A DNA stretch of 43,241 nucleotides from Bacteroidales bacterium (GCA_015060835.1 SUXT01000011.1:1-43241), one strand, 5' to 3'; shown: positions 1 through 8,674, counted from the first letter of the stretch. The notes: generated from the letters alone by a model not told the origin. Made by a program: numbers and translations.

Positions 1-160
1 CATAGTTTCGATATTATCAAAGGAGTGCCGAGCTTGCGAGGTTTAGCAGGGCGAGGGAGTTCCAATCATTGACTTAAATTTGTCTTAATAATGAATTGGG
101 GCTTGTAGTTACTTAAATATTGAATTTTAAACGACTTAAATACGTTTACCGGACACTAAT
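1..160 (-). repeat. Family A repeat, partial, joined to a shared 41-base segment
   Basis: Read on the minus strand, this starts with the family A terminal motif (TTAGTGTCCGGTAAA, plus-strand positions 145-160) and continues through the same left half seen at 6955 and 33533. At about position 48 it departs from the other copies and runs into a segment (1-41) that recurs, inverted, at 18438-18478. It runs off the window edge, so full length is unknown. It has no coding capacity. Confidence 0.8.
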
Positions 161-201
161 AAATAATATTTAAGGTAGCCTAATTTCATACAAACAAAAA
201 C

Positions 202-236
202 ATAATCGGCACCGATATTGCTTCGGTGCCGATTAT
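202..236 (-). terminator. Hairpin terminator after the S9 peptidase gene
   Basis: Perfect 14-base arms (202-215 and 223-236) around a 7-base loop lie 22 bases past the stop of the S9 peptidase. On the minus strand the hairpin is followed by a T-rich run, as expected for intrinsic termination. Confidence 0.85.
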
Positions 237-258
237 ATTGTAAACAGACTAAATTCTA

Positions 259-2748
259 TCAGTCGTTGTTAATCTCCTTGATGTCAACCTCAGTCTTAGA
301 CTCTCCGAGGAGGTAGCGACAGAAGTGGTCGGCCATCTTCCAGAAGAAGTACTCGTCCATGTCGCTGAATGAGTGGCGCTGACCGGGGAGAAGCAGAATA
401 TCGAAACGCTTGTTTGCTCTGATGAGAGCATTGATCACGCGAATTGTATTTGCAGGGTTCACATTATTGTCCATGTCGCCCGTTACCAGCATAAGGTGGC
501 CTTTAAGACGGCTTGCAAGCTCCTGATTATTGCTTATGCGGTAAGCAAATGTAGTGTCAGTCTCGTTGATATTCTCCTTGATACCATGGTGCTTCTCGCT
601 CCACCAACGGTTGTAGATGCGGTTGTCGTGGTTACCGGCGCAAGATACAGCAGCCTTGAAGAAGTCGGGGTAATAAAGGATAGCAGCCGTAGACATAAAG
701 CCACCGCCTGAGTGTCCGTGGATACCTACGCGCTCGCCATCGATGAATGAGTGGCGTGCAATGAGCTGCTGAGCAGCAACCTTCTTGTCGGCAAGACCAT
801 AGTCGCGCAGGTTACCATAACCGAAGTTGTGGTACCACTTCGAACGGTTGGGGTGACCTCCTCGGTTACCGATTGTGATTACGATGAAGCCCATCTGTGC
901 AAGACGGTCAATGCGGTTCATGCCCGATGACCAGCTCTCGTTCACAGCCTCAGTCTGAGGACCGGGATATACATACTCAATCAAAGGATAGCACTTTGTA
1001 GAATCGAAGTCGAAAGGCTTGTACATAACACCGTAGAGGTCAGTGATGCCATCGGCAGCCTTTACCTTGAAGCGTTCAGGATATTTGTAACCGGCATCGA
1101 AGAGACGCGAAAGGTCGGCTGTTTCGAGGTGGTTCAACTGCTTGCCCGCAGCATTGTAGATGATAGATGTAGGAACAGTGTCCACGCGCGAACTGTTTGC
1201 AATGAATGCGCTACCATCCTCCGCAACGTGGAAGCGTCCGTTAAGGTCGCCCTTGTCAAGCTGTTTCAATCCCTTGCCATCGTAGCCTACGCTGAAAAGG
1301 TGGCTATAGTAGGGATTCTCATCCTTGTTGTAACCCTGGGCGGTGAAGTAAACCTTCTTCTCCTTGTCGTTTACAGCAACAACCTCATCCACGTGGAATG
1401 CACCCTCGGTGATGGGGTTGATAAGATTACCGTTCATGTCGTAGAGATAGAGCATTGCCCATCCTGTACGCTCCGACCACTGAATGAAGTTCTTGCCGTT
1501 GTTCACAACCTTAATCTGACGCGATTCGATAGAGGTGTTCATCTCCTCGTGTACGATGGTGATGGCACTGTCAGTATCCACGCTCACGCGGCAGACTTCG
1601 ATTTTCTTCAGGTCGCGGCTTGTACGCTCGAAGTAGAACTCCTTTTCTGTACCGAGCCATACGCGGTTGCGCGGTCTCTTGTACATATTCTCCAGTTTCG
1701 AGGGCTGCTGGAAGAGAGCAACAGTCTGCTCCTTGAATTTGGCAATGTTGATGAATTTGCTGCTCTTTTTCTCCATGTCGAAAAGCTCCATTGTAGTGAT
1801 GGGACCGGGTTCTCCGGGCATCTGATACTTGTAGGTCTCCAATGTGGGACGGGGTGAGCTGAGCGAGTTTATTACCCAGAAATTCTTTACCATAGAATCC
1901 TTCTGATGGAGCATCACAAAGTGGCGCGAGTCGGGCGACCAGAGACCATTGACGCCGAAACGTGCAGTGCTGTCAACCTTCTCAGTGCCTACGGGATGCC
2001 ATGCATAGCAACGGCCGGGACGGCCGTTTGTGGTGAGGCGATGCTCAACTACGGTAGAATCCTTGTCCCAGATGCGGAGCTTTTCAAGTTCCTCTATTGA
2101 CATATACCAAAGATCCCAATTCTTCTCGTAGATAGCATATTTGCCATCGGGAGATACATTTGCCCAATGGGGGTATGAGGGATAGAGATCCTCTATCTCG
2201 TCCTTTGTACGCTCGATGAGCTTACCTGTTTCAAGGTCGTACTCGAAGTGGAAATATTTATTCTCCTTCTGATTTTCCTTCTTTATTTTCTCAATTTTGG
2301 CAGAGTCGTTGCGCTCCCAACGTTTGAGTTGTTTGGGAATTTCGAGTTTAGACTGTATACCTATGCGAATGTAACGGTCCTCGCGCAACTGAAGGTCTCT
2401 GATGGGAAGATGCTGTGCATCATGCGGATCACCGGTCTTTTCTGTAATCTCCGCTGCAAGTTTCGCCATGTCCCACATCTCCTTTTTCTTACCGCTCTTG
2501 GTGTCTACGATGTAGTAGCGTGTGCCATCGGCATATGTCCACGAATACCAGAATCTCTTGCCATCGGAGAACCAATGGGGAGTAATGGAGGTGGATTTTA
2601 CCATACGGCCGATTTTGTTGGGCGAGAATCTCTCGGCAAGTGCATAATTAGGACGTACACGCTTGCACTCCTCGTTCTTAGCCTCGCTCTTCGCCTGCAT
2701 AGTAGTTGCAAGCAGGGGGAGGGCTAAAAGTAAAAAAAGTTTCTTCAT
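259..2748 (-). CDS. Secreted S9-family (dipeptidyl peptidase IV-like) serine peptidase
   Basis: This 829-residue protein starts with a signal peptide (about residues 1-19), so it should act in the periplasm or at the cell surface. The middle (about 50-550) resembles the DPP-IV beta-propeller domain and the end (about 580-829) is the S9 alpha/beta-hydrolase. The catalytic triad can be placed: Ser680 in GHSGGG, Asp760 in GDMDNNV and His792 in GQRHSF. Such enzymes remove dipeptides from peptide N-termini, often after proline; the exact specificity here is not visible. The gene starts 17 bases after the sdaA stop, so the two are probably cotranscribed, with a hairpin terminator just downstream. 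No Shine-Dalgarno sequence precedes the start, which lies in an A-rich stretch. Confidence 0.93.
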   Translation of the reverse strand: MKKLFLLLALPLLATTMQAKSEAKNEECKRVRPNYALAERFSPNKIGRMVKSTSITPHWFSDGKRFWYSWTYADGTRYYIVDTKSGKKKEMWDMAKLAAEITEKTGDPHDAQHLPIRDLQLREDRYIRIGIQSKLEIPKQLKRWERNDSAKIEKIKKENQKENKYFHFEYDLETGKLIERTKDEIEDLYPSYPHWANVSPDGKYAIYEKNWDLWYMSIEELEKLRIWDKDSTVVEHRLTTNGRPGRCYAWHPVGTEKVDSTARFGVNGLWSPDSRHFVMLHQKDSMVKNFWVINSLSSPRPTLETYKYQMPGEPGPITTMELFDMEKKSSKFINIAKFKEQTVALFQQPSKLENMYKRPRNRVWLGTEKEFYFERTSRDLKKIEVCRVSVDTDSAITIVHEEMNTSIESRQIKVVNNGKNFIQWSERTGWAMLYLYDMNGNLINPITEGAFHVDEVVAVNDKEKKVYFTAQGYNKDENPYYSHLFSVGYDGKGLKQLDKGDLNGRFHVAEDGSAFIANSSRVDTVPTSIIYNAAGKQLNHLETADLSRLFDAGYKYPERFKVKAADGITDLYGVMYKPFDFDSTKCYPLIEYVYPGPQTEAVNESWSSGMNRIDRLAQMGFIVITIGNRGGHPNRSKWYHNFGYGNLRDYGLADKKVAAQQLIARHSFIDGERVGIHGHSGGGFMSTAAILYYPDFFKAAVSCAGNHDNRIYNRWWSEKHHGIKENINETDTTFAYRISNNQELASRLKGHLMLVTGDMDNNVNPANTIRVINALIRANKRFDILLLPGQRHSFSDMDEYFFWKMADHFCRYLLGESKTEVDIKEINND

Positions 2749-2765
2749 TTCTTTTTTGTGTTATG

Positions 2766-3971
2766 TTATTTTTTCTTTTTGAATTCGATTTTTGCAATAC
2801 CTCCGGTGGATGTCTCCTTGTAGAGTACAGGGAGGTCGTGGCCCGTGTCGCGCATCACCTCCACTATGTGGTCAAAGGTTATCTTATGCTTTCCGTCGGA
2901 GAGCATAGCGTATGTACATGAGTCAAGTGCACGCGAAGCAGCAATTGCGTTACGCTCAATACAGGGAACCTGCACAAGTCCGCACATCGGGTCGCAGGTG
3001 AGTCCCAAATGGTGTTCGAGTCCCATCTCAGCGGCATACTCTATCTGGTTGATTGTTCCACCGAACAACTGACACGCTGCTGCGGCAGCCATTGCACAAG
3101 CAACACCAACTTCACCTTGGCAGCCAACTTCGGCACCCGAGATTGAAGCATTCTCCTTTACAATGTTACCGATAAGTCCGGCAGTGGCGAGTGCACGCAA
3201 TATGCGCGCTTCGCTGAATTGATAGTTGCCGGCAAGGTGATACAAAACAGCAGGAAGCACTCCGCATGAACCACAGGTAGGTGCTGTTACCACAGTCGCT
3301 CCGCTGGCATTCTCCTCGGAGGTTGCAAGAGCATATGCATACACACGCGCCTTGCTGCGCACCGACGAACTGTATGAATTCGACTTAAGCAGATAGTTGC
3401 CTGCCTTGCGTTGCAAGCCGAGACCGCCGGGAAGCACACCCTCATGTTCGAGTCCGCGAGCAATGGTTGACTGCATGGTGTCCCACACGGTCTTCAGGAA
3501 ATCCCAAATTTCGGGGCCTTCGTGCTGCTCAACATATTCCCAAAAAGCACATCCGGTCTCGTCGCTCCACTGCATAATATCATGCATGTTGGTAAGCGGA
3601 TATATGTCGTCATCGTTCTTTACAGTCGATTCGTTGGCAAGTTCTCCACCACCTACGCTGTAAATAATCCATTCGTCGATTACCTTACCATCCTTTATTC
3701 CCTCGAACTTCATTCCGTTTGAATGGAAAGGAAGAAACACCTCCGGTTCCCAAATTATTTCGAGAGGAGCAATAGGTTCAAGCACATTCATTATCGCTAC
3801 ATCGGTCATGTGTCCGCGACCCGTTGCAGCAAGGCTTCCGTAGAGCGTTACTCTGTACGAATCGACACTTTTGCATCTTTCGGCAAATTGCAGTGCTGCA
3901 CGGTTGGGGCCCATGGTATGGCTGCTGGAAGGGCCGAGCCCAATGCGGAAAAGAGATTTTAGAGATTTCAT
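2766..3971 (-). CDS. sdaA: L-serine ammonia-lyase, single-chain iron-sulfur type
   Basis: It deaminates L-serine to pyruvate and ammonia in the cytoplasm using a 4Fe-4S cluster instead of PLP. The N-terminus has the family signature GPSSSHTMGP (about residues 13-22) of the beta domain. The alpha domain follows, with PTCGSCG, a GCQGEVG block and CDPMCGLVQVPC, whose cysteines include the likely cluster ligands. At 401 residues it is somewhat shorter than E. coli SdaA (about 450). The start is supported by alignment of the GIGPSSSHT-type motif close to the N-terminus. It lies 31 bases after the nucleotidase gene and 17 bases before the S9 peptidase gene on the same strand, so a shared transcript is likely. 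Peptidase plus serine dehydratase fits amino-acid catabolism, but that link is inferred. Confidence 0.95.
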   Translation of the reverse strand: MKSLKSLFRIGLGPSSSHTMGPNRAALQFAERCKSVDSYRVTLYGSLAATGRGHMTDVAIMNVLEPIAPLEIIWEPEVFLPFHSNGMKFEGIKDGKVIDEWIIYSVGGGELANESTVKNDDDIYPLTNMHDIMQWSDETGCAFWEYVEQHEGPEIWDFLKTVWDTMQSTIARGLEHEGVLPGGLGLQRKAGNYLLKSNSYSSSVRSKARVYAYALATSEENASGATVVTAPTCGSCGVLPAVLYHLAGNYQFSEARILRALATAGLIGNIVKENASISGAEVGCQGEVGVACAMAAAAACQLFGGTINQIEYAAEMGLEHHLGLTCDPMCGLVQVPCIERNAIAASRALDSCTYAMLSDGKHKITFDHIVEVMRDTGHDLPVLYKETSTGGIAKIEFKKKK

Positions 3972-4002
3972 CTTATTTGGTTTTAAGAAGCCTGATACTT
4001 GG

Positions 4003-4449
4003 CTACATTAGCAGATATTTGAGTATACTTTCCCAATCGGGGAATTTCTGCGAACCGAACTGTATCCATTCGCCCTTAAATTCGCCGGCGCCATTCTTTG
4101 CTTTGTCGTCAATAAGATAGTCGCCATCAAGCAAATCCTTGCGATGGGTGATTATGACACGCTTGTGGAACACATCGTCCATATATTTTTTAACCCACTC
4201 AATCTTATCTGACGCAGCTGTAGGATTATTCCACGGCGATGTAGTCAGAATATAGACTTCGTAGTTTCGCGCGAGCAGTTTCACCACTTCTGTTGCGCCG
4301 GGCATAGGTTCCATCAATGCAAAGAGACCGGGAATCTCATCAAGGCGTCCCTCATACTGCTCCTTCACGGCGTCGTCGAGTTTTTTCAATCCTGATTCAA
4401 AATCGACGAGTACACCGTCCATGTCAAAATATATTCTTTTCTTGTTCAT
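4003..4449 (-). CDS. 5'(3')-deoxyribonucleotidase-like HAD phosphatase
   Basis: A 148-residue cytosolic HAD-superfamily protein of the NT5C type. Motif I is FDMDGVLVDF (residues 8-17), where the two aspartates form the phospho-acceptor and general-acid pair. Motif II is the LTTSP block, and motif IV is YLIDDKAKNG near the C-terminus. The family dephosphorylates deoxynucleoside monophosphates and so controls nucleotide pools; the substrate here cannot be read from sequence. It lies 31 bases upstream of sdaA on the same strand. No clear promoter is visible in the 96 bases between it and the fucosyltransferase gene, so it could be read from the promoter at 5623-5654 or from a weak one I cannot see. 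Confidence 0.85.
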   Translation of the reverse strand: MNKKRIYFDMDGVLVDFESGLKKLDDAVKEQYEGRLDEIPGLFALMEPMPGATEVVKLLARNYEVYILTTSPWNNPTAASDKIEWVKKYMDDVFHKRVIITHRKDLLDGDYLIDDKAKNGAGEFKGEWIQFGSQKFPDWESILKYLLM

Positions 4450-4488
4450 AGTTATGTGTTTGCTTATGATATTCTGTAAAATTACTCC

Positions 4489-4504
4489 TTTTTTTCGAAA
4501 AAAA
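4489..4504. other. 16-base perfect T/A palindrome between the GT10 and nucleotidase genes
   Basis: A TTTTTTTCGAAAAAAA palindrome sits in the 96-base gap. It could act as a weak terminator or a binding site, but an A/T run this simple may also be chance. Confidence 0.3.
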
Positions 4505-4545
4505 TCGCATTTGGCCGAAAAAAGCTATCCCTGCACAGAAAAAAA

Positions 4546-5589
4546 CTATTTCGACAGGATTGATTTTCCTTTAAATAGTGATTTTATGAGTTTCTTTATC
4601 TTGAAGAGATTTCGCTCCACAACATATAGGTATATATTATGCAGGTCGTGCATCGACTTTGCCGGCTTTATAAGCACACTGCTCTTGGGTGCATCAGGGT
4701 CGAGACGGTCGAGACACGAAGCAATATAGTTGAACATATTGTAATCTTCGAGCACAAGCTCCTTACTCTCACGCAACGCATCGACGCTCTTCGAATATGC
4801 ATCCTCGGCAATCAGACGGTCGATAATTTTCACCGCCCCCTCAAAATCGTGAATATCTATCTTGCAGTAAGACTTCTCAGAGAAGTAATCGTTCACATTC
4901 GTACAACCGTAATATATGGGGAAACAGCCGGCAAGATAACAATCGGACAACTTTTCGGTCCAATAGTATTTCGACTCGGAATTCTCTATTGCAATATGAT
5001 ATTTATAAGGCGCAAGCACATCCCATTTGTCGTCGAAGCCGCGGTATCCTCGTCCGAAGACATCGAGTCTGTCGCCATAATAAGCCTTCAGTTTCTCAAC
5101 AAAATCTATTCTGTCCTGATGTCCCTGAGTAAAAGCCTTATTACTGGTAACCACAGATATAAGTTTGCTCTTTTCGGGCAGCGGCATTGCCTTGAACTCA
5201 TCATAGTCAATGGTGCTCTTGACACCACCCTTGCCGAAGAGCGCACCGACGAACCAGAAAATCATAGCCGGTGTAAAGACCACATTCTTGTGCTTCAGAT
5301 TCTCCTGACACGAACATACCATTCCGAACTGACGACAATAGTCGGCAGGATAGGCAAGCACCGAATATGGCTCGCTTGTGGAAAGCACAACATTCGCCGG
5401 AGCCATATTGAACACCGTATCCTTTTTGAGCGACTTTCCTCTGACCACCACAAAATCAGGGTCGGGAATCATCTCATTGACATAGAATTTATACTTTCCG
5501 CAACGCGAAATACCCTCATGGTTGTGTGTCTGACGAAGAATCCATCTATCCTTTTCTCCATCACCGCTTATCAGCAGAACCTTATACAT
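4546..5589 (-). CDS. Glycosyltransferase family 10 (alpha-1,3/1,4-fucosyltransferase-like)
   Basis: The product (347 residues from the chosen start) matches GT10 fucosyltransferases, which move L-fucose from GDP-fucose to glycan acceptors. The diagnostic block is YKYHIAIENSESKYYWTEKL followed by AGCFPIYYG, equivalent to the family's FxxAFENS...TEKL...AGxVPIYxG. I chose the ATG at 5589, giving MYKVLLISGDGEKDRW, over the ATG at 5649. A strong promoter (5623-5654) lies between them, so the longer form would start upstream of its own transcript. There is no signal peptide, as usual for cytosolic bacterial GT10 enzymes. The GDP-fucose genes gmd, fcl and manC are in the same window (10530-13943), which supports the donor assignment. 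The acceptor is unknown. Confidence 0.88.
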   Translation of the reverse strand: MYKVLLISGDGEKDRWILRQTHNHEGISRCGKYKFYVNEMIPDPDFVVVRGKSLKKDTVFNMAPANVVLSTSEPYSVLAYPADYCRQFGMVCSCQENLKHKNVVFTPAMIFWFVGALFGKGGVKSTIDYDEFKAMPLPEKSKLISVVTSNKAFTQGHQDRIDFVEKLKAYYGDRLDVFGRGYRGFDDKWDVLAPYKYHIAIENSESKYYWTEKLSDCYLAGCFPIYYGCTNVNDYFSEKSYCKIDIHDFEGAVKIIDRLIAEDAYSKSVDALRESKELVLEDYNMFNYIASCLDRLDPDAPKSSVLIKPAKSMHDLHNIYLYVVERNLFKIKKLIKSLFKGKSILSK

Positions 5590-5622
5590 TATATTATTTT
5601 GATTAAAGTACGTATTATTACG

Positions 5623-5654
5623 CAAAAATAGTCTCTTTAAAGTTAACAAGCAAA
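5623..5654 (-). promoter_or_regulatory. Bacteroidota-type promoter of the GT10 gene
   Basis: On the minus strand: TTTG (5654-5651), a 20-base spacer, then TATTTTTG (5630-5623), matching TTTG-N19-21-TAnnTTTG. It sets the translation start at 5589. Confidence 0.8.
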
Positions 5655-5670
5655 TTTACCAGATTCTTAA

Positions 5671-5702
5671 TTTGCCAATTAGAACATCTTGCACTATCTT
5701 CG
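5671..5702 (+). promoter_or_regulatory. Bacteroidota-type promoter of mltG
   Basis: TTTG (5671-5674), a 20-base spacer, then TATCTTCG (5695-5702). It lies back to back with the GT10 promoter, with 16 bases between the two -33 boxes. It rules out the in-frame start at 5672 and supports the start at 5735. Confidence 0.8.
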
Positions 5703-5734
5703 CAGAACATAATCAACACCACCACATACACAAA

Positions 5735-6775
5735 ATGAAAAAAAGAAGATTACTGATAACCCTCATAAGCATAGCGGCATCACTTGCTGCAATAGCAATA
5801 GTCAGCAGCGGAATAATGTACCATCTGGTAAAAAGTCCGCAGATTAAGCTTCCCGAAACCGCCTACATCTACATATACCCACACGACACATCGGACAGCA
5901 TCATAAACAAGATAAAGGCAGTGGCATCACCCTCCTCCACCCTCGGATTCACTATTCTTGCCAAACACAACAACTTCGACGAGCGGAAGAGAAGCGGCAA
6001 ATTCGCCATCAACGACAAAGATTCATGGTACGACATATACGGACGAATAGTACGCAAAGAGCAAACACCCGTAAAGGTAGTTATCCCCTCGACCCGCAAC
6101 TTCGAACAGTTATCCAAAGCCATAAGCGAGCAACTTATATTCGATTCACTGAGTATACAGGAGTTCTTTGAAAGCACAATATACATCAATCAATTGGGCT
6201 ACACAAAAGAGACATTCCCCACAATCATCATCCCCGACACATACGAATTCTACTGGAATGTAAAACCGGAACAGTTCATGATTCGCATGATGAAGGAGCG
6301 CAAGAAATTCTGGAATAAAGAGCGCCGTGCAAAGGCCGAAGCCATAGGACTGACACCCGAAGAGGTTGCCACACTCGCATCAATCGTCGACGAAGAGACC
6401 AACAACGATGCCGAAAAGCCCATAGTTGCCGGACTATACATAAACCGTCTGAAACGCAACATCCCCCTGCAGGCCGACCCCACAGTAAAATTTGCATTGG
6501 GCGACTTTGCACGCAAACGCATACTCCTAGCCGACCTTGAAGTGGAATCGCCCTACAACACCTACAAAAATGCAGGGCTCCCTCCCGGCCCCATCAGAAT
6601 AGCCACAAAAGCCGGAATTGAAAGCGTACTCAACTACACAAAACACAACTACATATACATGTGCGCAAAAGAGGACTTTTCGGGCACACACAATTTTGCC
6701 ACCACCCTCTCGGAGCACAATGCCAATGCCCGTCGCTATCAGGAAGCGCTCAATAGGCTGAACATAAAGAAATAA
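5735..6775 (+). CDS. mltG: Endolytic murein transglycosylase MltG (YceG-like)
   Basis: A 346-residue protein with one N-terminal membrane helix (about residues 7-28) and a periplasmic YceG/MltG domain. MltG cuts nascent glycan strands inside the chain and is thought to set strand length. Family blocks visible are PDTYEFYW, LASIVDEET (residues about 214-222, with the conserved glutamate at about 221), QADPTVKFALGD and YNTYKNAGLPPGPI. In the catalytic block the first acidic residue is Asp rather than the more usual Glu. The ATG at 5735 is used because the promoter at 5671-5702 overlaps the longer reading-frame start, and because the membrane anchor then begins at residue 1. A hairpin terminator follows at 6795-6829, so the gene is probably transcribed alone. 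Confidence 0.93.
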   Translation: MKKRRLLITLISIAASLAAIAIVSSGIMYHLVKSPQIKLPETAYIYIYPHDTSDSIINKIKAVASPSSTLGFTILAKHNNFDERKRSGKFAINDKDSWYDIYGRIVRKEQTPVKVVIPSTRNFEQLSKAISEQLIFDSLSIQEFFESTIYINQLGYTKETFPTIIIPDTYEFYWNVKPEQFMIRMMKERKKFWNKERRAKAEAIGLTPEEVATLASIVDEETNNDAEKPIVAGLYINRLKRNIPLQADPTVKFALGDFARKRILLADLEVESPYNTYKNAGLPPGPIRIATKAGIESVLNYTKHNYIYMCAKEDFSGTHNFATTLSEHNANARRYQEALNRLNIKK

Positions 6776-6794
6776 TACTTACGCAATCGACAAC

Positions 6795-6829
6795 AAGTAG
6801 GAGGAAAGCCAAGCGGCTTTCTTCCTACT
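6795..6829 (+). terminator. Hairpin terminator after mltG
   Basis: Two 16-base arms (6795-6810 and 6814-6829), fully complementary if one G-U pair is allowed, around a 3-base loop, 19 bases past the mltG stop and followed by TTTCG. Confidence 0.85.
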
Positions 6830-6881
6830 TTCGTTATCCATTCTCTTGTACCACAGTACAGACCTACGGCATGCCTGCGCC

Positions 6882-7465
6882 CCCCACTCAGAGCTAATCT
6901 TTGGACACATCTTTAGCTTTTATATCTTTTGCTAATCTCTTTTAAATAAGAAATATTAGTGTCCGGTAAACGTATTTAAGTCGTTTAAAATTCAATATTT
7001 AAGTTACTACAAGCCCCAATTCTTTATTAAGACAAATTTAAGTCAATGATTGGAACTCCCTCGCCCTTTGGGCACTCCCTCTTTCAAGAGGGAGAATGTT
7101 ATATATTGATAATTTTCAATGATTTACATTCCTCCTCTTGAAGAGGAGGTGGATTCAAAAACTTGTTTTTGAAGACGGAGGAGTTCAAAACATAAGCGGA
7201 ATAAAAATTTACCGGACATGAGAAACTTAAAAAAGCTGTCCCTCTTGAAGGGGGACGAGAACTTTTTTTCTTAAAAAAAGTTCGGAGGGGATTCTTTACC
7301 CATCCTACAGCAATACCCCCTGCTACGCGAGGAAAACCCCTCCGTCTTCAAAAACTATCGTTTTTGAATCCACCTCCCCTTTAAGGGCAGGAACTTTTTA
7401 GAATAGTTTTTTTATCCATTGAAGGATGGGGTTGTACTTTTTAGGTATAATATCGCATAATCATT
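6882..7465 (+). repeat. Family B repeat interrupted by a family A element
   Basis: Positions 6882-6954 and 7220-7465 together match the uninterrupted copy at 26580-26883, including the segment AGCTAATCTTTGGACACATC at the left and GGTATAATATCGCATAATCA at the right. The break holds a family A element (6955-7219) bordered on both sides by AGAAA. This stretch fills most of the 722-base gap between mltG and the LRR gene and has no reading frame of note. The left boundary is uncertain by several bases. Confidence 0.75.
6955..7219 (+). repeat. Family A repeat, about 265 bases, MITE-like
   Basis: It begins ATTAGTGTCCGGTAAA and ends TTTACCGGACAT, so the ends are inverted repeats. The interior has several small palindromes: CTCCCTC...GAGGGAG (about 7074-7093), CCTCCTCTT-G-AAGAGGAGG (7131-7149) and TTCAAAAAC...GTTTTTGAA. 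It resembles the copy at 33533-33800 over its whole length. No protein is encoded, so any movement needs a transposase supplied from elsewhere. Confidence 0.8.
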
Positions 7466-7497
7466 TTAGTTAGACCTCCCTATAGTTAAACTTCACG

Positions 7498-8583
7498 TTA
7501 TTCTCTAATTTCAATTTTCTCAATGCGAAATTCGTATAAGCCATCAATATTGTCATCAAGAAATCTTTCAATGAGTTCATCTTCAGTCATCGAGTCGAAT
7601 TCATCTTGACTCATATCCTCGAAACAGTCCGATATATTATGCTTAATACACTCTTTGGCATCATTATAACTAACCATATAACTAATTTCACAGTCAATGT
7701 CGTTATATAATGATTCTTCCATATGCTCCTTGAAATATGCAAGAACATCGTCCACACCCTCATCTTTAGCCTGTTGATTAAGTTGCTTAAAGAGTTCTAA
7801 ATCCTTGGATGTCATTTCTAACGTACATTCGCCTTCAATAGCAAAGGCTAACTGTCCCTCATATGTAAAATTCACGATTACCTTATCCCCTTTATCAGAA
7901 GACGTAAGCATAGGACAACCTTCGAACGCATCTTTAGCTATTTCTATACCATTTTCAGGTAAGCTAACTGACGCAAGGTTTTCGCATCGAGCAAAAGCCT
8001 CCTTACCTATGCTTACTACACTTTCAGGGATATTGATAGACCTAAGATCACGACAAGCAAAAAAAGCACCGGACTCAATACTTGTTACGCTTTTGGGTAT
8101 AAGAATAGACGTTAGATTCTTACATCTACTAAAAGCTGATACCCCAATTTTTGCAACTGTATTTGGAATAACAGTACGATTGCAACCCAAAAGCAAAGTA
8201 TTGCTTTCTGTTTCAATGATAGCATTACAGTCATTACGAGAGTCATAATATTTATTACCCTCAGCAACTCGAATGCTACTTAAATTTCCACAGTCGGCAA
8301 ATGTATAAGGAAGGATCTTCTCAACTTTTTCAGGTATAGTAATACTTGTCAGTTCAATGCAACCCTGGAAAGCCATAGAACCTATATATTCTACACTATC
8401 AGGTATGACGATACTTTTTAAATTAGTACACTCAGAAAAGGCGTCCCTACCAATATAAGTTACACCATCAGGGATTACAATACTCTTAAGCTTCTTGCTT
8501 CTTTTAAAGGCTCCATCATCGATATAAGTTTCTCCTTGTGGGATTATGCCTTCTCCTTTCTTATTGATTTTATATTCTGCCAT
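7498..8583 (-). CDS. BspA-like leucine-rich-repeat (LRR_5) protein, apparently cytosolic
   Basis: About residues 15-235 form a run of roughly 23-residue LRR_5 repeats with the pattern L.SI.IP.SV..IG..AF..C. One repeat is interrupted (about 100-135), where a variable RVAEGNKYYDSRND block occurs. The last 125 residues are acidic and unlike the repeats, with no domain I recognise. There is no signal peptide, lipobox or sorting tail, which is unusual for this family, where many members are secreted surface adhesins. A cytosolic protein-binding role is possible but unproven. The gene is isolated, with repeat DNA on its 3' side and a remnant of another repeat on its 5' side, so acquisition by transfer or repeat-mediated rearrangement is possible. 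Confidence 0.85.
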   Translation of the reverse strand: MAEYKINKKGEGIIPQGETYIDDGAFKRSKKLKSIVIPDGVTYIGRDAFSECTNLKSIVIPDSVEYIGSMAFQGCIELTSITIPEKVEKILPYTFADCGNLSSIRVAEGNKYYDSRNDCNAIIETESNTLLLGCNRTVIPNTVAKIGVSAFSRCKNLTSILIPKSVTSIESGAFFACRDLRSINIPESVVSIGKEAFARCENLASVSLPENGIEIAKDAFEGCPMLTSSDKGDKVIVNFTYEGQLAFAIEGECTLEMTSKDLELFKQLNQQAKDEGVDDVLAYFKEHMEESLYNDIDCEISYMVSYNDAKECIKHNISDCFEDMSQDEFDSMTEDELIERFLDDNIDGLYEFRIEKIEIRE

Positions 8584-8674
8584 AGTAAATTATTTTTGCT
8601 ATAATATCCAATCATTGTATTTACAATCAGTTATTACCCAATATTTTGCAAGTAATGTATCCTAAAAAAGCAAA

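Noticed and set aside
1129-1857. 242-residue open frame on the plus strand
   Set aside because: Antisense to the S9 peptidase propeller; a shadow frame.
4639-5631. 330-residue open frame on the plus strand
   Set aside because: It lies opposite the GT10 gene, which has clear family motifs; the plus-strand translation matches no family and spans the GT10 promoter.
6882-7465. Degenerate transposase gene
   Set aside because: No frame of useful length and no transposase motif in any frame; the stretch is explained by two non-coding repeat families.
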